64,000 nt of DNA from Pseudomonadota bacterium (GTDB lineage: Bacteria; Pseudomonadota; Gammaproteobacteria; Burkholderiales; Rhodocyclaceae), in the NCBI GenBank assembly GCA_018241685.1, contig JAFEDJ010000046.1:62001-126000 (forward strand), in the 5' to 3' direction. Every line of letters begins with the position of its first letter. Position 1 is the first letter of the stretch. The notes beneath the pieces were generated by a model. It was not told the origin of the DNA and made no database searches. It was given only the letters and a program-made list of their open reading frames with translations. Below, in pieces: positions 17,501 to 26,170 of this stretch. Made by a program: the position numbers and the translations under genes.

Positions 17501-18610
17501 ATGTCCCGTTCGCTGATCTACCTCGTCGCCGGCGCGCGCCCCAATTTCATGAAGATCGCGCCGATCGTGCGGGCCCTGCAGGCTCGGGCGGACCGCTTCG
17601 AGTTCAAGATCGTCCACACCGGCCAGCACTACGACCGGGAGATGAGCGACGTGTTCTTCGACGAGCTGGGGATTCCCAAGCCCGACTATCACCTGGAGGC
17701 CGGCGGCGGCAGTCACGCCACGCAGACCGCCAAGATCATGGTGGCCTTCGAGGAGATCTGCCAGAAGGCGCGCCCCGACTGCGTGCTGGTGGTGGGGGAT
17801 GTCAATTCCACGCTGGCCTGTTCCATCGACGCCAAGAAGCTCGACATTCCGGTGGCCCACGTGGAGGCCGGCCTGCGCAGTGGTGACATGCGCATGCCGG
17901 AAGAGATCAACCGTCTCGTCACCGATAGCATTTCCGACTGGTTCTTCTGCACCGAGCCGGCCGGTGTCGACAACCTGCTGAAGGAAGGCAAGGACCCGGC
18001 GGCAGTTTTCCACGTGGGGCACGTGATGGTGGACAACCTGCTGTACCAGCGCGACCAACTCGACGCATCCGACAAGAGCAGCCTCGAAACCCAGGCGCTG
18101 AAGGCCCAGTACCCCCGCTATGGCGTGGTGACCTTGCACCGCCCGTCCAACGTGGATGACGAGGCCAACCTGCGCGGTATCGCCGGTGCGCTGACCAAGA
18201 TCGCCGCCGACCTGCCGCTGATCTTCCCGGTGCATCCGCGCACCCGCGGTAATCTGGAAAAGTTCGGTCTCGACCTGGGGCCCAACGTCGTGCTCACCAA
18301 GCCCCAGTCCTACATGGAGTTTCTCAACCTGTGGAAGGATGCGGCGTTGATCATGACCGACAGCGGCGGTCTGCAGGAGGAAACCACCGCGCTGGGCGTG
18401 CCCTGCCTGACGTTACGTGAGAACACCGAGCGTCCGGTGACCATCGACGAAGGCAGCAACGTTCTGGTCGGTACCGATCCGGCGCGCATCCTTGAAGAAG
18501 CTGCCAAGGTGCTGGCGGGCCAGGGCAAGCACGGGCGGCGCCCGCTGCTGTGGGACGGCAAGGCCGCCGAGCGCACCGTCGCTGAACTCGACCGCCTGCT
18601 GGCGTCCTGA
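17501..18610 (+). CDS. wecB: UDP-N-acetylglucosamine 2-epimerase (non-hydrolysing)
   Basis: The 369-residue protein converts UDP-GlcNAc into UDP-ManNAc, a precursor for surface polysaccharide. Diagnostic segments are A-R-P-N-F-M-K-I-A-P near the N-terminus, H-T-G-Q-H-Y-D, V-G-D-V-N-S-T, H-V-E-A-G-L-R-S-G-D, the P-E-E-I-N-R helix, H-R-P-S-N-V-D near the middle, T-D-S-G-G-L-Q-E-E, and R-E-N-T-E-R-P near the C-terminus. A GGAG site lies a few bases before the ATG. It follows rfbC but seems separately promoted. No wecC (ManNAc dehydrogenase) is next to it here. Confidence 0.95.
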   Translation: MSRSLIYLVAGARPNFMKIAPIVRALQARADRFEFKIVHTGQHYDREMSDVFFDELGIPKPDYHLEAGGGSHATQTAKIMVAFEEICQKARPDCVLVVGDVNSTLACSIDAKKLDIPVAHVEAGLRSGDMRMPEEINRLVTDSISDWFFCTEPAGVDNLLKEGKDPAAVFHVGHVMVDNLLYQRDQLDASDKSSLETQALKAQYPRYGVVTLHRPSNVDDEANLRGIAGALTKIAADLPLIFPVHPRTRGNLEKFGLDLGPNVVLTKPQSYMEFLNLWKDAALIMTDSGGLQEETTALGVPCLTLRENTERPVTIDEGSNVLVGTDPARILEEAAKVLAGQGKHGRRPLLWDGKAAERTVAELDRLLAS

Positions 18611-18621
18611 TCCCCAAGGCG

Positions 18622-18651
18622 GCAGCTCCGGGCGCGGGGCTGCTGCTTTTT
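18622..18651 (+). terminator. Intrinsic terminator of wecB
   Basis: GCAGCTCC (18622-18629) pairs with GGGGCTGC (18636-18643), with one G-U pair, around a 6-base loop. TGC and a five-T run follow. It lies 11 bases after the wecB stop and separates it from the convergent injection-system operon. Confidence 0.7.
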
Positions 18652-18665
18652 CCTGCGGCTCGTCC

Positions 18666-19436
18666 TCAGTTCGCGTTCGATGGGCCGTGCAGGTGGATCT
18701 CCACGTCGGCGATCCGCCCTTCCTCTTCCGGTGCGCCCAGCGTCAGCGCTAGTTCCAGTTCTCCACGCAGCCGGCAGCGGGCCACGCCCAACAGCCAGGT
18801 CGGCGCGGCCGCATCGAAGTGGCGGGTGATGTCCTTCAGTTCGAGGCGCAGGCGGGTCATCCGCAGTCCGAAACCCGGTGCAGCATCCGTCAGGTCGATG
18901 ACGTTGATGGATTCGAAGGCGGACAGCACGGTTTGCAGGCTGCGAGCCAGCAGGGTGTCGATGCTGTCCCGGTCCTTTGCCCACACCCGCAGTTCCAGGT
19001 CGATGCGCCCTTCACTGCGTTCCCGGTAGCCGGCGCTCCGTGCGCCACGCGTGCGGGCCACGACCAGGCCCGGCGCGGCACGGAAGAAGCGTAGCGTGCG
19101 GCCGTCCAGCAAGTAGGCGTCGCCGGCGGACAGGATCCGCCCTGGCGGGCTCTGCACGTCAGCCAGCTCGCCGATGGCTTCCGTCGGCAGCGGAAAATCC
19201 AGCGGGTGTGCCGCATCGCTCGCCAGGGTGCCCTGCCAGCCCAGACTGGCTGGGTCCCGTATCGGTGCCGTGTCGCTGTCCGGAGCGGTACGTGGCCGGC
19301 GTAGCCGGGTGGCGTGAAGGGCAACGCGGCTGTCCCCTTGGGCAGGGGCGGTCGCCGGGCCACCCTGCAGATCCTGGGTGGCGCCGAGGGCTTCCCGCAG
19401 GGCAGGCAGCAGGAGGTTTTCCAGGGCTCCCAGCAT
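18666..19436 (-). CDS. Injection-system gene, last in operon; possible tail terminator
   Basis: I do not recognise this 256-residue protein by family. It has an N-terminal helical start (M-L-G-A-L-E-N-L-L-L-P-A-L-R), an Ala/Pro/Arg-rich stretch to about 75, and an alpha/beta C-terminal half with R-I-D-L-E-L-R-V-W, then a helix L-L-A-R-S-L-Q-T-V-L and strands R-M-T-R-L-R-L-E-L and A-R-C-R-L-R-G-E-L. That strand-helix-strand pattern, at the distal end of a tail operon, resembles tail terminator/completion proteins; this is inference. The start is set by GAGGA overlapping the upstream stop. The preceding gene ends 10 bases before. Confidence 0.55.
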   Translation of the reverse strand: MLGALENLLLPALREALGATQDLQGGPATAPAQGDSRVALHATRLRRPRTAPDSDTAPIRDPASLGWQGTLASDAAHPLDFPLPTEAIGELADVQSPPGRILSAGDAYLLDGRTLRFFRAAPGLVVARTRGARSAGYRERSEGRIDLELRVWAKDRDSIDTLLARSLQTVLSAFESINVIDLTDAAPGFGLRMTRLRLELKDITRHFDAAAPTWLLGVARCRLRGELELALTLGAPEEEGRIADVEIHLHGPSNAN

Positions 19437-19446
19437 TGAATCGTCC

Positions 19447-20742
19447 TCAAACGGTGGCCGGGATAGCGTCCAGTATCCCGACACGCAGTTGCAGCCAGGG
19501 CGCTTCGCCCGGTCCGTCGAGGGGCAGCCAGGGGCCATCGACACTTTGGTAACGGCTGTCCGCCACCCGTGGCGGCCGGTCCGGGTCCGCGTACCACAAC
19601 ACTGCGCCTTCATTCATCCGGCACACCAGCCACCACGATTGGCCGGTAAGGGGCTGTGGCTCGGGCAGGCGTGCGGTCAGCCAGATGGGGGCTGAGGCAG
19701 CGGGTTCATCGACGATCACTTCGAAGTCCATTGTCAGCAGGGCAGGTTCCTGGGGCACGGTACCGTTTGCCAAGTGAATGAGCAGTCGTCCATGGTTGGT
19801 CCGGTCAAGAGGGCGCAGACGCAGGGCGACGCTCGACAATACGCCACTATCCACGGGCGGTAGCACGATGGCGGCGGCATGGCGGCCATCACACAGGCGG
19901 GCCAGGTTCGTGCTGCCCTGGCCATCGGGCAACCAGGCCTGCTCTCCGGGGCGCGGTGTATCGGGAGGCGCTCTCGGTTCGTCGGGTGTTGTCGGTGGTG
20001 GTAAGGCTTCCGGATGGGCTTCGAAGCCGGATACGACAAAGGCCTGCTGGCCGGCACAACGGATCTGCAGCGGCACGCTGGCAGCGTGGGGGTGGTCGTT
20101 GCGGTAGCGGTTCAGGGCCCGGACCAATCCGCCCACTTCGATGGGGGTGAGCGGCAGGGGACCGTCGGCGGTGAAGAAAGGGGCCTCGTCGTCGATGGCC
20201 ACCGTCAGGCCGCAGGGCTGCTGGCTGAGGTGAATGCTGAACTGTTTGATCGACAGGGCGCCGGGGATGAGGACGCCGGTGGCCGTGTCGCCGATCTTGC
20301 CTTCGATGAGCATTTCGGCGTTCAGGCGGCTGGCGCTTTGAGGGGGAAAACTCTGGCGGCTGCCGGTGGGCAGGGTGTCGAGGGGCATCACAGGTAGCCA
20401 GTTACCGTGATTGAACAGTCGCGCCCGCAGCCCGCACCTGGGCGGCGGGCCGTCGGCAACAACAGTGAGGCCGACGACCGCGCGCTCCTCACCCCACTCC
20501 GCGGTGGCCCAGCGCAAGGAGACGGCGCTGTTGCCGTCCAGCGTCCTGTCGCCAGCGTCGCTCTGCAGTGCCGGCTGGATGGTCTGGACGCTGCCGTCGG
20601 CGGCGGCCAGCAGCAGGCGCGCAGAGGCCAAGCGGCGGCCGGCAGGAAGGCCGACGTTGAGCCTGAGTCCGTTGCCGGCCGTGAACTGCCGCGTCGTGGC
20701 CGGCCGGCCATCGAGATCGAGGAGCGTTACCGGTTCGTCCAT
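19447..20742 (-). CDS. Injection-system accessory protein, unknown
   Basis: A 431-residue protein I do not recognise. It is strand-rich with many short hydrophobic repeats of beta type (V-T-L-L-D-L-D-G-R-P at the start, R-L-N-V-G-L-P-A-G, L-R-W-A-T-A-E-W). A Pro/Thr/Arg-rich linker lies near residues 255-280, and a second beta-rich half ends in W-L-Q-L-R-V-G-I-L. This looks like two beta-sandwich modules, as in surface or fibre-associated proteins. It sits between the coiled-coil protein and the last gene, both within 15 bases. The ATG at 20742 is preferred over an upstream in-frame ATG overlapping the previous gene. Confidence 0.6.
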   Translation of the reverse strand: MDEPVTLLDLDGRPATTRQFTAGNGLRLNVGLPAGRRLASARLLLAAADGSVQTIQPALQSDAGDRTLDGNSAVSLRWATAEWGEERAVVGLTVVADGPPPRCGLRARLFNHGNWLPVMPLDTLPTGSRQSFPPQSASRLNAEMLIEGKIGDTATGVLIPGALSIKQFSIHLSQQPCGLTVAIDDEAPFFTADGPLPLTPIEVGGLVRALNRYRNDHPHAASVPLQIRCAGQQAFVVSGFEAHPEALPPPTTPDEPRAPPDTPRPGEQAWLPDGQGSTNLARLCDGRHAAAIVLPPVDSGVLSSVALRLRPLDRTNHGRLLIHLANGTVPQEPALLTMDFEVIVDEPAASAPIWLTARLPEPQPLTGQSWWLVCRMNEGAVLWYADPDRPPRVADSRYQSVDGPWLPLDGPGEAPWLQLRVGILDAIPATV

Positions 20743-20755
20743 CGGTGGTCTGCGT

Positions 20756-20971
20756 TCAGTTGGCGACCAGGCGCGGGCCGCTGCCATCGCTGCCTGCGTC
20801 GGCGGCACCTTCGGTGGCGAGGACTTCTTCCAGCACCTGAATGGCGCCGCTGATGCGCAGCAGCGTACTGCGCAGTTCGTCCTGTTTTTTTTGCAGGTCG
20901 GCGAGTACCTTGGTGCCGGCGTCGTATTCGCCGCGGAGTTCGTGCAGGCGGGCTTCGAGTTGGTTCTTCAT
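20756..20971 (-). CDS. Small coiled-coil protein of the injection-system operon
   Basis: The 71-residue protein is nearly all one helix with heptad spacing from about residue 3 to 53 (N-Q-L-E-A-R-L-H-E-L, then L-A-D-L-Q-K-K-Q-D-E-L, then I-S-G-A-I-Q-V-L-E-E-V-L), and a Gly/Ser/Asp tail. It resembles small coiled-coil accessory proteins next to tail fibre genes, which may help trimerisation or assembly; this role is inferred. It lies 27 bases after the second fibre gene. Confidence 0.65.
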   Translation of the reverse strand: MKNQLEARLHELRGEYDAGTKVLADLQKKQDELRSTLLRISGAIQVLEEVLATEGAADAGSDGSGPRLVAN

Positions 20972-20998
20972 GATGGTCGATGGGAACGGGTCAATGGG

Positions 20999-22396
20999 TC
21001 AGCGGAGGAATACGAAGATGTCGATGAGGCCCTGTCCGCCGTCGAAGGCGTCGAGGGCCTTGCCGATGGTCGTGCCGACGATGGCTGTGTCGGCGCGCAT
21101 GGCGTGGCCGGGCAGGCTGGCGCTGGTCAGCAGGTCGCCGCGGCGGATCGGGCCGTTCTCACCGCTGACCTTGCAGGGCACCCGGCCCGACAGGGCGACC
21201 GGGTATTCGCCGGGGCGCGGAATGCGGCGGGCCGGGTCGGCGCCCAGCAGCAGGCCGGGTTGGGACGACACCACGCCGAGGACCAGTGGGTCCTCGCTGC
21301 GGCGGCAGCGCAGCATGCCGCTGCCGTCCGGGTCGAGGCTGACCACGTCGCCGGCCTCCAGTTCTTCGACGGTATCGAAGTTCTCGGCGAGGTCGCGGTT
21401 GCCTGTCTGCACGTTGTTGCGCGCCCAGATGGTGGCCTCGGCCTCGATGTCGTAGGTGTGGATGCCGCCCTGCCAGCCTGGTGTCTTGGGCACCGGCGAG
21501 AAGCCGTGGGTGCCGAGGTTGCCGGCGATGAACACGTTGTCCCAGATCTTCACGACCCGTCCGAGTGGCCCGCCGGTGGACCGGCCAAGGATCATCAGCG
21601 CGTTGTAGTCGCCGCCGTCGTTCTCGAGGGCGGCGTAGCCGGCGTGGTTGCCGAAGCCGGTGTGGCGGTGGCCGGTTTCGGTGAAGTAGAGGTCGGAGCC
21701 GCCGGCGTGGATGGCTCCGCGCACGTCCAGGCGAGCGGCCGGTGCGCCGGTGCCGATCCCCACACTGGCCTCGGTGATGGTGCACACCTTGCTGCCAAAG
21801 GTGGCGATGTTGCGCAGGTTGCCGCCATCGGCCTCGACGCGCAGGAAGCGGAATTCCTGTCCGTCTGCATCCGGGTTCATGTGCAGGTTGACGCCAGCCT
21901 TGCTGCTGTCGATGCGTTTCCAGGCACCGTCGTAGTAGGCGTTGGAGCCCAGGTTGGTCCACGCCTCGTTGCGTCCGCCGGCGTCGATGGCGGTGAGGTT
22001 GCCCAGTTGCAGGCGGCTGCTCGGCGCCCGCTCGCTGCCCAGCGTCAGGCGCTCGCTGATCGACAGGCTACCCTTGATGGCGCCGCCGCTGCGGCCGAGT
22101 GTGTTGCCGAGGCTGGTGAGGATGTCGTTGATCTGGCTGGTCAGGTCGTGGGTGCTCAGCTTGAGGCTGCCGCGCACTTCCAGATTCTGGACCGTGACGC
22201 TGGCGGCTGGATCGATGCGGCTACCGTCGATGGCTTTCTCGCGGATCCCTTCCCGCGGGATGGGGGTGCCATTGCCGGTGCCGTGATCGTGGCTGGCCAG
22301 GGCCTCGCGGGTCAGCACCTGGGCTTCGTTCCAGTCGTCGGCGCGGATGATGTCGCCGGCGCTGCGCTTCACATAGGGATCGGGGCGTTCGGCCAT
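20999..22396 (-). CDS. Fibre protein 2 of the contractile injection system
   Basis: The 465-residue protein shares its N-terminus with the neighbouring fibre: P-D-P-Y, G-D-I-I-x-A-D-D-W-N-E-A-Q-V, a H-D-H motif, P-R-E-G-I, K-A-I-D-x-S-x-I-D-P. These probably attach it to the baseplate. The middle is repetitive and glycine-rich, as in fibres (S-V-G-I-G-T-G-A-P-A-A-R-L-D-V-R-G). The C-terminus (N-F-D-T-V-E-E-L-E-A-G-D-V-V, then G-R-V-P-C-K-V, G-D-L-L-T-S-A-S) is a globular domain often found at the ends of phage and extracellular fibres. It differs from the S74 end of fibre 1, so target binding may differ. Confidence 0.8.
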   Translation of the reverse strand: MAERPDPYVKRSAGDIIRADDWNEAQVLTREALASHDHGTGNGTPIPREGIREKAIDGSRIDPAASVTVQNLEVRGSLKLSTHDLTSQINDILTSLGNTLGRSGGAIKGSLSISERLTLGSERAPSSRLQLGNLTAIDAGGRNEAWTNLGSNAYYDGAWKRIDSSKAGVNLHMNPDADGQEFRFLRVEADGGNLRNIATFGSKVCTITEASVGIGTGAPAARLDVRGAIHAGGSDLYFTETGHRHTGFGNHAGYAALENDGGDYNALMILGRSTGGPLGRVVKIWDNVFIAGNLGTHGFSPVPKTPGWQGGIHTYDIEAEATIWARNNVQTGNRDLAENFDTVEELEAGDVVSLDPDGSGMLRCRRSEDPLVLGVVSSQPGLLLGADPARRIPRPGEYPVALSGRVPCKVSGENGPIRRGDLLTSASLPGHAMRADTAIVGTTIGKALDAFDGGQGLIDIFVFLR

Positions 22397-22407
22397 GGAG
22401 CGCTCCG

Positions 22408-23796
22408 TCAGTTGCGCAGCGGAAGGGCGCTGCGCAGGTCGTCGATCATCGCCTGTTGCTCCTTCACGGCCTGAACCAGCAGTGCCACCACCGCTGAGGT
22501 ATCGATGCCCTTCCAGCCGTCGGGGCCTTCACTGACGGCCTGTGGCAGGACCGCCTCGACATCCTGGGCGAGTAGCCCGAGGGCTTCCCGCGAGGTATCG
22601 CTCCTCCAGTTGAAGCTGACGCCGCGCAGTTGGCTCAGCCGGGGCAGGGCCTGATCGATCTCCTGGATATTGCATTTCAGGCGCAGGTCCGATTGTTGGT
22701 ACTGGCCTTGCATGGTCCACATTTTCGACGCGGCAAAGCCGCCCCAATAGGCATTGTTGGCCACGTTCTTGAGTCGTAGCCATTCATCGTTGGCCTCATG
22801 GTCGCCGATGCCCGACAGCCGCCACTTGTCGCCCAGGCGCAGTATGTCGGTCTTGAACACGCCGTTGATGGTGTCGAAGTGCATGCGGATGCCGCGGCTG
22901 CTGTCGCGGATGTACAGGTTGTCGTCCACGTTGATGTAGACCTGCCCCTGCCAGCGGTAGAAGGTGCCGTCGGCAGTCATGTGCTGGCCGATCTCGGTGC
23001 TGACGTCGATGCCGTGGGAGTAGATGCTGCCGTTGACGTCCAGCCGGTCCCACACGGAGACGCGGCGCCCGAGGCCGGCACTGCTGTTGCCGATGATCAT
23101 CAGGGTCTTGTAGATCTGCGTGTCGTTGCTGATCTCGGCGGTGTTTCCGCCACTCGCCCGGCTGGTCCATGCGGATGAGAAGCGCAGTGGATTGTTGGCC
23201 GGAAAGAGTTCGACGATCGGCGTGTCGGTGCCGTCTTCCGCTTTGGCCGAATGCACCTTGAGGCGCAAGGCGCCGGCGGTGACGAAGGAGAGGGGGTGCA
23301 GGCTCTTGGTACCGACGATCATGCCCGGTTCGGAGCCGAAGAAGCCGGCTACATGGCTCATCAGCCGGCCGTCGATGTCGCCGGCGCGCACCGACAGTTT
23401 GGCATGCTCGGCGCCGACGACATCGGCAACCCGGTTCCAGCCTTCGGCGTTTTCGGGGCTGTCCGTGCCGATGCCGAGGTCGCCGGTGGCGGTCAGGCGG
23501 GCCCCCGAAAAGCTGGCCAGGGCGGCGCGGATATCGGCGAGCTGGCTGGTGCCGGTTACCTTGAGCGGGCCGCCGATGGTGAGCTCCTTGAGGCTCAGCT
23601 TGATGTCCGGGTCGATCTTGCTGGCGTCGATGGCCTTGTCCTGGATGCCGTCGCGGGGGACCTGACGGGCAGCGTCGCCGGTGTGGTCGTGGGCGCGCAG
23701 CTCGCTGCGGGCTCGCACCTGCATCTCGTTCCAGTCGGCGGCGAGCATGATGTCGCCGGGATCCTTGCGGAGATAGGGATCGGGTGTATCGGCCAT
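22408..23796 (-). CDS. Fibre protein 1 with C-terminal S74 chaperone domain
   Basis: The 462-residue protein has the same baseplate-binding N-terminus as fibre 2 (P-D-P-Y-L-R-K-D-P-G-D-I-M, A-D-W-N-E-M-Q-V, H-D-H, P-R-D-G-I). A long beta-rich shaft follows, and the C-terminal intramolecular chaperone of the S74 type: S-D-L-R-L-K-C-N-I near residue 375, then L-L-A-Q-D-V-E-A-V-L-P and a final helix A-V-K-E-Q-Q-A-M-I-D-D-L. In phage tailspikes the S74 domain trimerises the fibre and cuts itself off at the conserved serine. It should be the receptor-binding fibre. Its ATG overlaps the upstream stop by one base. Confidence 0.85.
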   Translation of the reverse strand: MADTPDPYLRKDPGDIMLAADWNEMQVRARSELRAHDHTGDAARQVPRDGIQDKAIDASKIDPDIKLSLKELTIGGPLKVTGTSQLADIRAALASFSGARLTATGDLGIGTDSPENAEGWNRVADVVGAEHAKLSVRAGDIDGRLMSHVAGFFGSEPGMIVGTKSLHPLSFVTAGALRLKVHSAKAEDGTDTPIVELFPANNPLRFSSAWTSRASGGNTAEISNDTQIYKTLMIIGNSSAGLGRRVSVWDRLDVNGSIYSHGIDVSTEIGQHMTADGTFYRWQGQVYINVDDNLYIRDSSRGIRMHFDTINGVFKTDILRLGDKWRLSGIGDHEANDEWLRLKNVANNAYWGGFAASKMWTMQGQYQQSDLRLKCNIQEIDQALPRLSQLRGVSFNWRSDTSREALGLLAQDVEAVLPQAVSEGPDGWKGIDTSAVVALLVQAVKEQQAMIDDLRSALPLRN

Positions 23797-24272
23797 CAGA
23801 AGATCACCTCCCAGGTCAGCGTCATTTCGAGGTTGCCCGCCCGGTTGATGAGCGGGAAGGTCACGCGGTTGTAGAGCACCGCTTCTGCACCCGGCAGGCT
23901 GATCAGGATGCCGGCCTCCTGCAGGGCCTGCGGGTCGGCGCTGCCGGAGGCCGGCAGCGTGGCGGTGACGCGGGCGGTGATGCGTTGTTGTCCGTCGTGG
24001 TCGGCCAGCGCGATGCTCGGGATGCTGGCGGGGGCCGAATCGAGCGGATCGCCGAGGGCCGTGTCGTCGAGGCTCACCGTGCCACCCTGGCCGCCGACGG
24101 CGATGCGCAGCTCGGGCCCCTGGGCGGCGCCGGCAAACAGGCGGGCGAGCAGATTGCGGCCGGCATTGGTGATCAGATTGTCCACCCTGTGTTTCTCCAC
24201 CACGCGGCCGCCGGCATCGCGCAGTTCGATCGAGAGGCGGCCGGCGAGGCCGTGGCATTCCTTCATGGGCAT
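23796..24272 (-). CDS. Fibre-adjacent baseplate protein, unknown
   Basis: The 158-residue protein has a beta-rich pattern: G-R-L-S-I-E-L-R-D-A-G-G near the start, then D-N-L-I-T-N-A-G-R-N-L-L-A-R-L-F-A-G, a segment recurrent in proteins beside phage fibre genes, and F-P-L-I-N-R-A-G-N-L-E-M-T-L near the end. I chose ATG 24272, preceded by GAGGAG at 9 bases, over a GTG 27 bases upstream lacking a site. It probably links fibre to baseplate, by position. The stop overlaps the fibre 1 start. Confidence 0.65.
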   Translation of the reverse strand: MPMKECHGLAGRLSIELRDAGGRVVEKHRVDNLITNAGRNLLARLFAGAAQGPELRIAVGGQGGTVSLDDTALGDPLDSAPASIPSIALADHDGQQRITARVTATLPASGSADPQALQEAGILISLPGAEAVLYNRVTFPLINRAGNLEMTLTWEVIF

Positions 24273-24295
24273 CTTCTTCAACTCCTCGGGGCGAT

Positions 24296-26170
24296 TCACC
24301 CCGCATGGCTCCAGTCCAGGCGGGTGGTGTCGAATACCACCTGCATCGAAAAGCGTCCTTCGCCGGGCTCGTGCCTCTCCTGGGAGGTCAGGCCGAGACC
24401 GGTCTGCAGTGTTCCGTCCGTCGGGGCGGCGTCTTCCGTCCAGCGCTGGGCGAGGGTGATCGCGGATAGCCCGTCGGCGGGCATGACATCCTCGCGGCGG
24501 GGCGGCTCGGGGAAGTCCACCATCGCCCGCACGCCGGCAGCGGTGGCCCGGGTGACGTCGCTGCGCAGCAGTTTGAGGGCGCCGCGGGCGGCGGCGGCGG
24601 AGACCCAGCCGCTCTTGGGAACCCGCAGCCTATAGCTGGCCGGCGGGCGCGCCATCCAGTCGAGGCGCAGGGACAGGCGCGGTGCGTTGATAGTGGTCTC
24701 CTCGCTGGCCGTGCCGGTGTCGGTCTTGCTGAAGGACTCGAACAGGATGGAGGCGTAGCGGGAGTCGCTGCGGCTGATGGAGCCGTCGAGCAGCGCGAAG
24801 CTGGTGCCGCCTGCGTCGTCGTGTCCGGCGAAGCGGGATGTATGGACGGTGGTCGTGGCGTCGGCGAATTCGGCGTCGGGTTGGGCGAAAGTCAGCAGCA
24901 TCCATTGATTGCTGCCGCATTGCAGGCGTGGCGTGAGGACCCGCTGGTCGAGCACGCCGCAGCGCATCGCGCCGAGGCTCGACTGGGGATCGTCGAAGCG
25001 GTTGCCCCACAGGTAGAAGATCGAGTGGCTGACGTCCCGTTCCGTGCCGTCGGGCCCGATCAGCAGTGCCTGCCCTGCTGGGCGGGCGCTGAGCCAGGCG
25101 TGGTGACCGGGGGCGTCGAAGCCGTCGAAGGGGGCGGCTTCGGCGGGTGTGACGGCGGGGTAGAGCACCAGGGTTTCGCCGGGTTTGACGGTACCGGCGT
25201 AGAGGGTGATTTCGCCGGTGTCGATGCTGCGGATGGCCGGATAGGCGGCGGGCTGTTCGCTGATCTTGAGGCTCAGCACCGGGCGGTCGGGGTGCAGGCT
25301 CGGGTTGCTGATGACAAACGGACGGCGCAGGCGCGGCGCGCTTTCGGCATGGTTGGCCGGCAGGCTTGGGTTCTCGGTGAGCCAGGCTTCGACGACGGCT
25401 TTGTTGCGGTTGGGGCAGGCTATGTCGCCCTTGCCGCCGCAGGCGCTGCAGCGCTTGCGGGTGCCCGGCAGCATGCCGAAGGCGAGGGTGCTGTCCTGCC
25501 GGCGTAGGAGGCGCGGGCAGGGTTCGGCGCCGAGGTCGGCAATGGCCAGGGACAGCAGCGCCCGCGGGGTGGCCAGCCCACCGGTGCGCACGCGGGCGGT
25601 GACCAGCAGACGCTGGCGGTAGGTTTCGCCGGGTTCCGGATCGAGTACCGCCAGGAAGGAGGTCATGGTGTCGGTTTCGGCCGCGCTGCTGGCGGTGACG
25701 CTCAGGCTGAGCTCGTCGTTGCCGAGCGAGAAGGCGAGGCCGGGGAACAGGGCGCCGAGGGCTTCCGCCGGATCGATGGGCGGGCGGCCGTTGCGTGGGC
25801 GGCGCCAGCCTTCGCCGATCAGTTCGGTCAGCGCTTCGTCCCGCGGTGCGCTGTGGTCGAAGCGGATCTCCAGCCGCTCGGGGGACGGCCTGTCGTAGCC
25901 GGCGTGGTTGAGGCGCGGGGGCAGGCGGGCAACCTGCAGCAGCTGGCCGAGCTGTTCCACCGCGCTGGTGTCGTCTGCATCCTGCCGCTGGGCACTGGCC
26001 AGGCCGACCCAGCGGTCGTACTGCACGCGGGTCAGCGCATCGTCGAGGCGGGCCAGGCTGGCGGCCAGACCGCCGATGACGGCGGCTACAGCGCTCCGCT
26101 CGGGCTGCGCCGTATAGATGCGCGGCAGCAGCTGCAGCAGGCGTTCCCGACGTCGCCGCGGGTCAGACAT
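24296..26170 (-). CDS. Large baseplate wedge protein with cysteine motif
   Basis: The 624-residue protein begins with R-R-R-R-E-R-L-L-Q-L-L-P-R-I-Y and a helix I-G-G-L-A-A-S-L-A-R-L-D-D-A-L-T-R, the pattern seen in baseplate proteins that follow the J-like protein (gpI/Afp12 position). At C241, C244 and C252 it has C-S-A-C-G-G-K-G-D-I-A-C, like half of a DnaJ-type CxxCxGxG zinc motif, inserted in the middle. The rest is a long beta-rich region. Compared with phage gpI (about 200 residues) it is much longer, with extra domains. Its ATG overlaps the J-like stop by eight bases. Confidence 0.7.
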   Translation of the reverse strand: MSDPRRRRERLLQLLPRIYTAQPERSAVAAVIGGLAASLARLDDALTRVQYDRWVGLASAQRQDADDTSAVEQLGQLLQVARLPPRLNHAGYDRPSPERLEIRFDHSAPRDEALTELIGEGWRRPRNGRPPIDPAEALGALFPGLAFSLGNDELSLSVTASSAAETDTMTSFLAVLDPEPGETYRQRLLVTARVRTGGLATPRALLSLAIADLGAEPCPRLLRRQDSTLAFGMLPGTRKRCSACGGKGDIACPNRNKAVVEAWLTENPSLPANHAESAPRLRRPFVISNPSLHPDRPVLSLKISEQPAAYPAIRSIDTGEITLYAGTVKPGETLVLYPAVTPAEAAPFDGFDAPGHHAWLSARPAGQALLIGPDGTERDVSHSIFYLWGNRFDDPQSSLGAMRCGVLDQRVLTPRLQCGSNQWMLLTFAQPDAEFADATTTVHTSRFAGHDDAGGTSFALLDGSISRSDSRYASILFESFSKTDTGTASEETTINAPRLSLRLDWMARPPASYRLRVPKSGWVSAAAARGALKLLRSDVTRATAAGVRAMVDFPEPPRREDVMPADGLSAITLAQRWTEDAAPTDGTLQTGLGLTSQERHEPGEGRFSMQVVFDTTRLDWSHAG

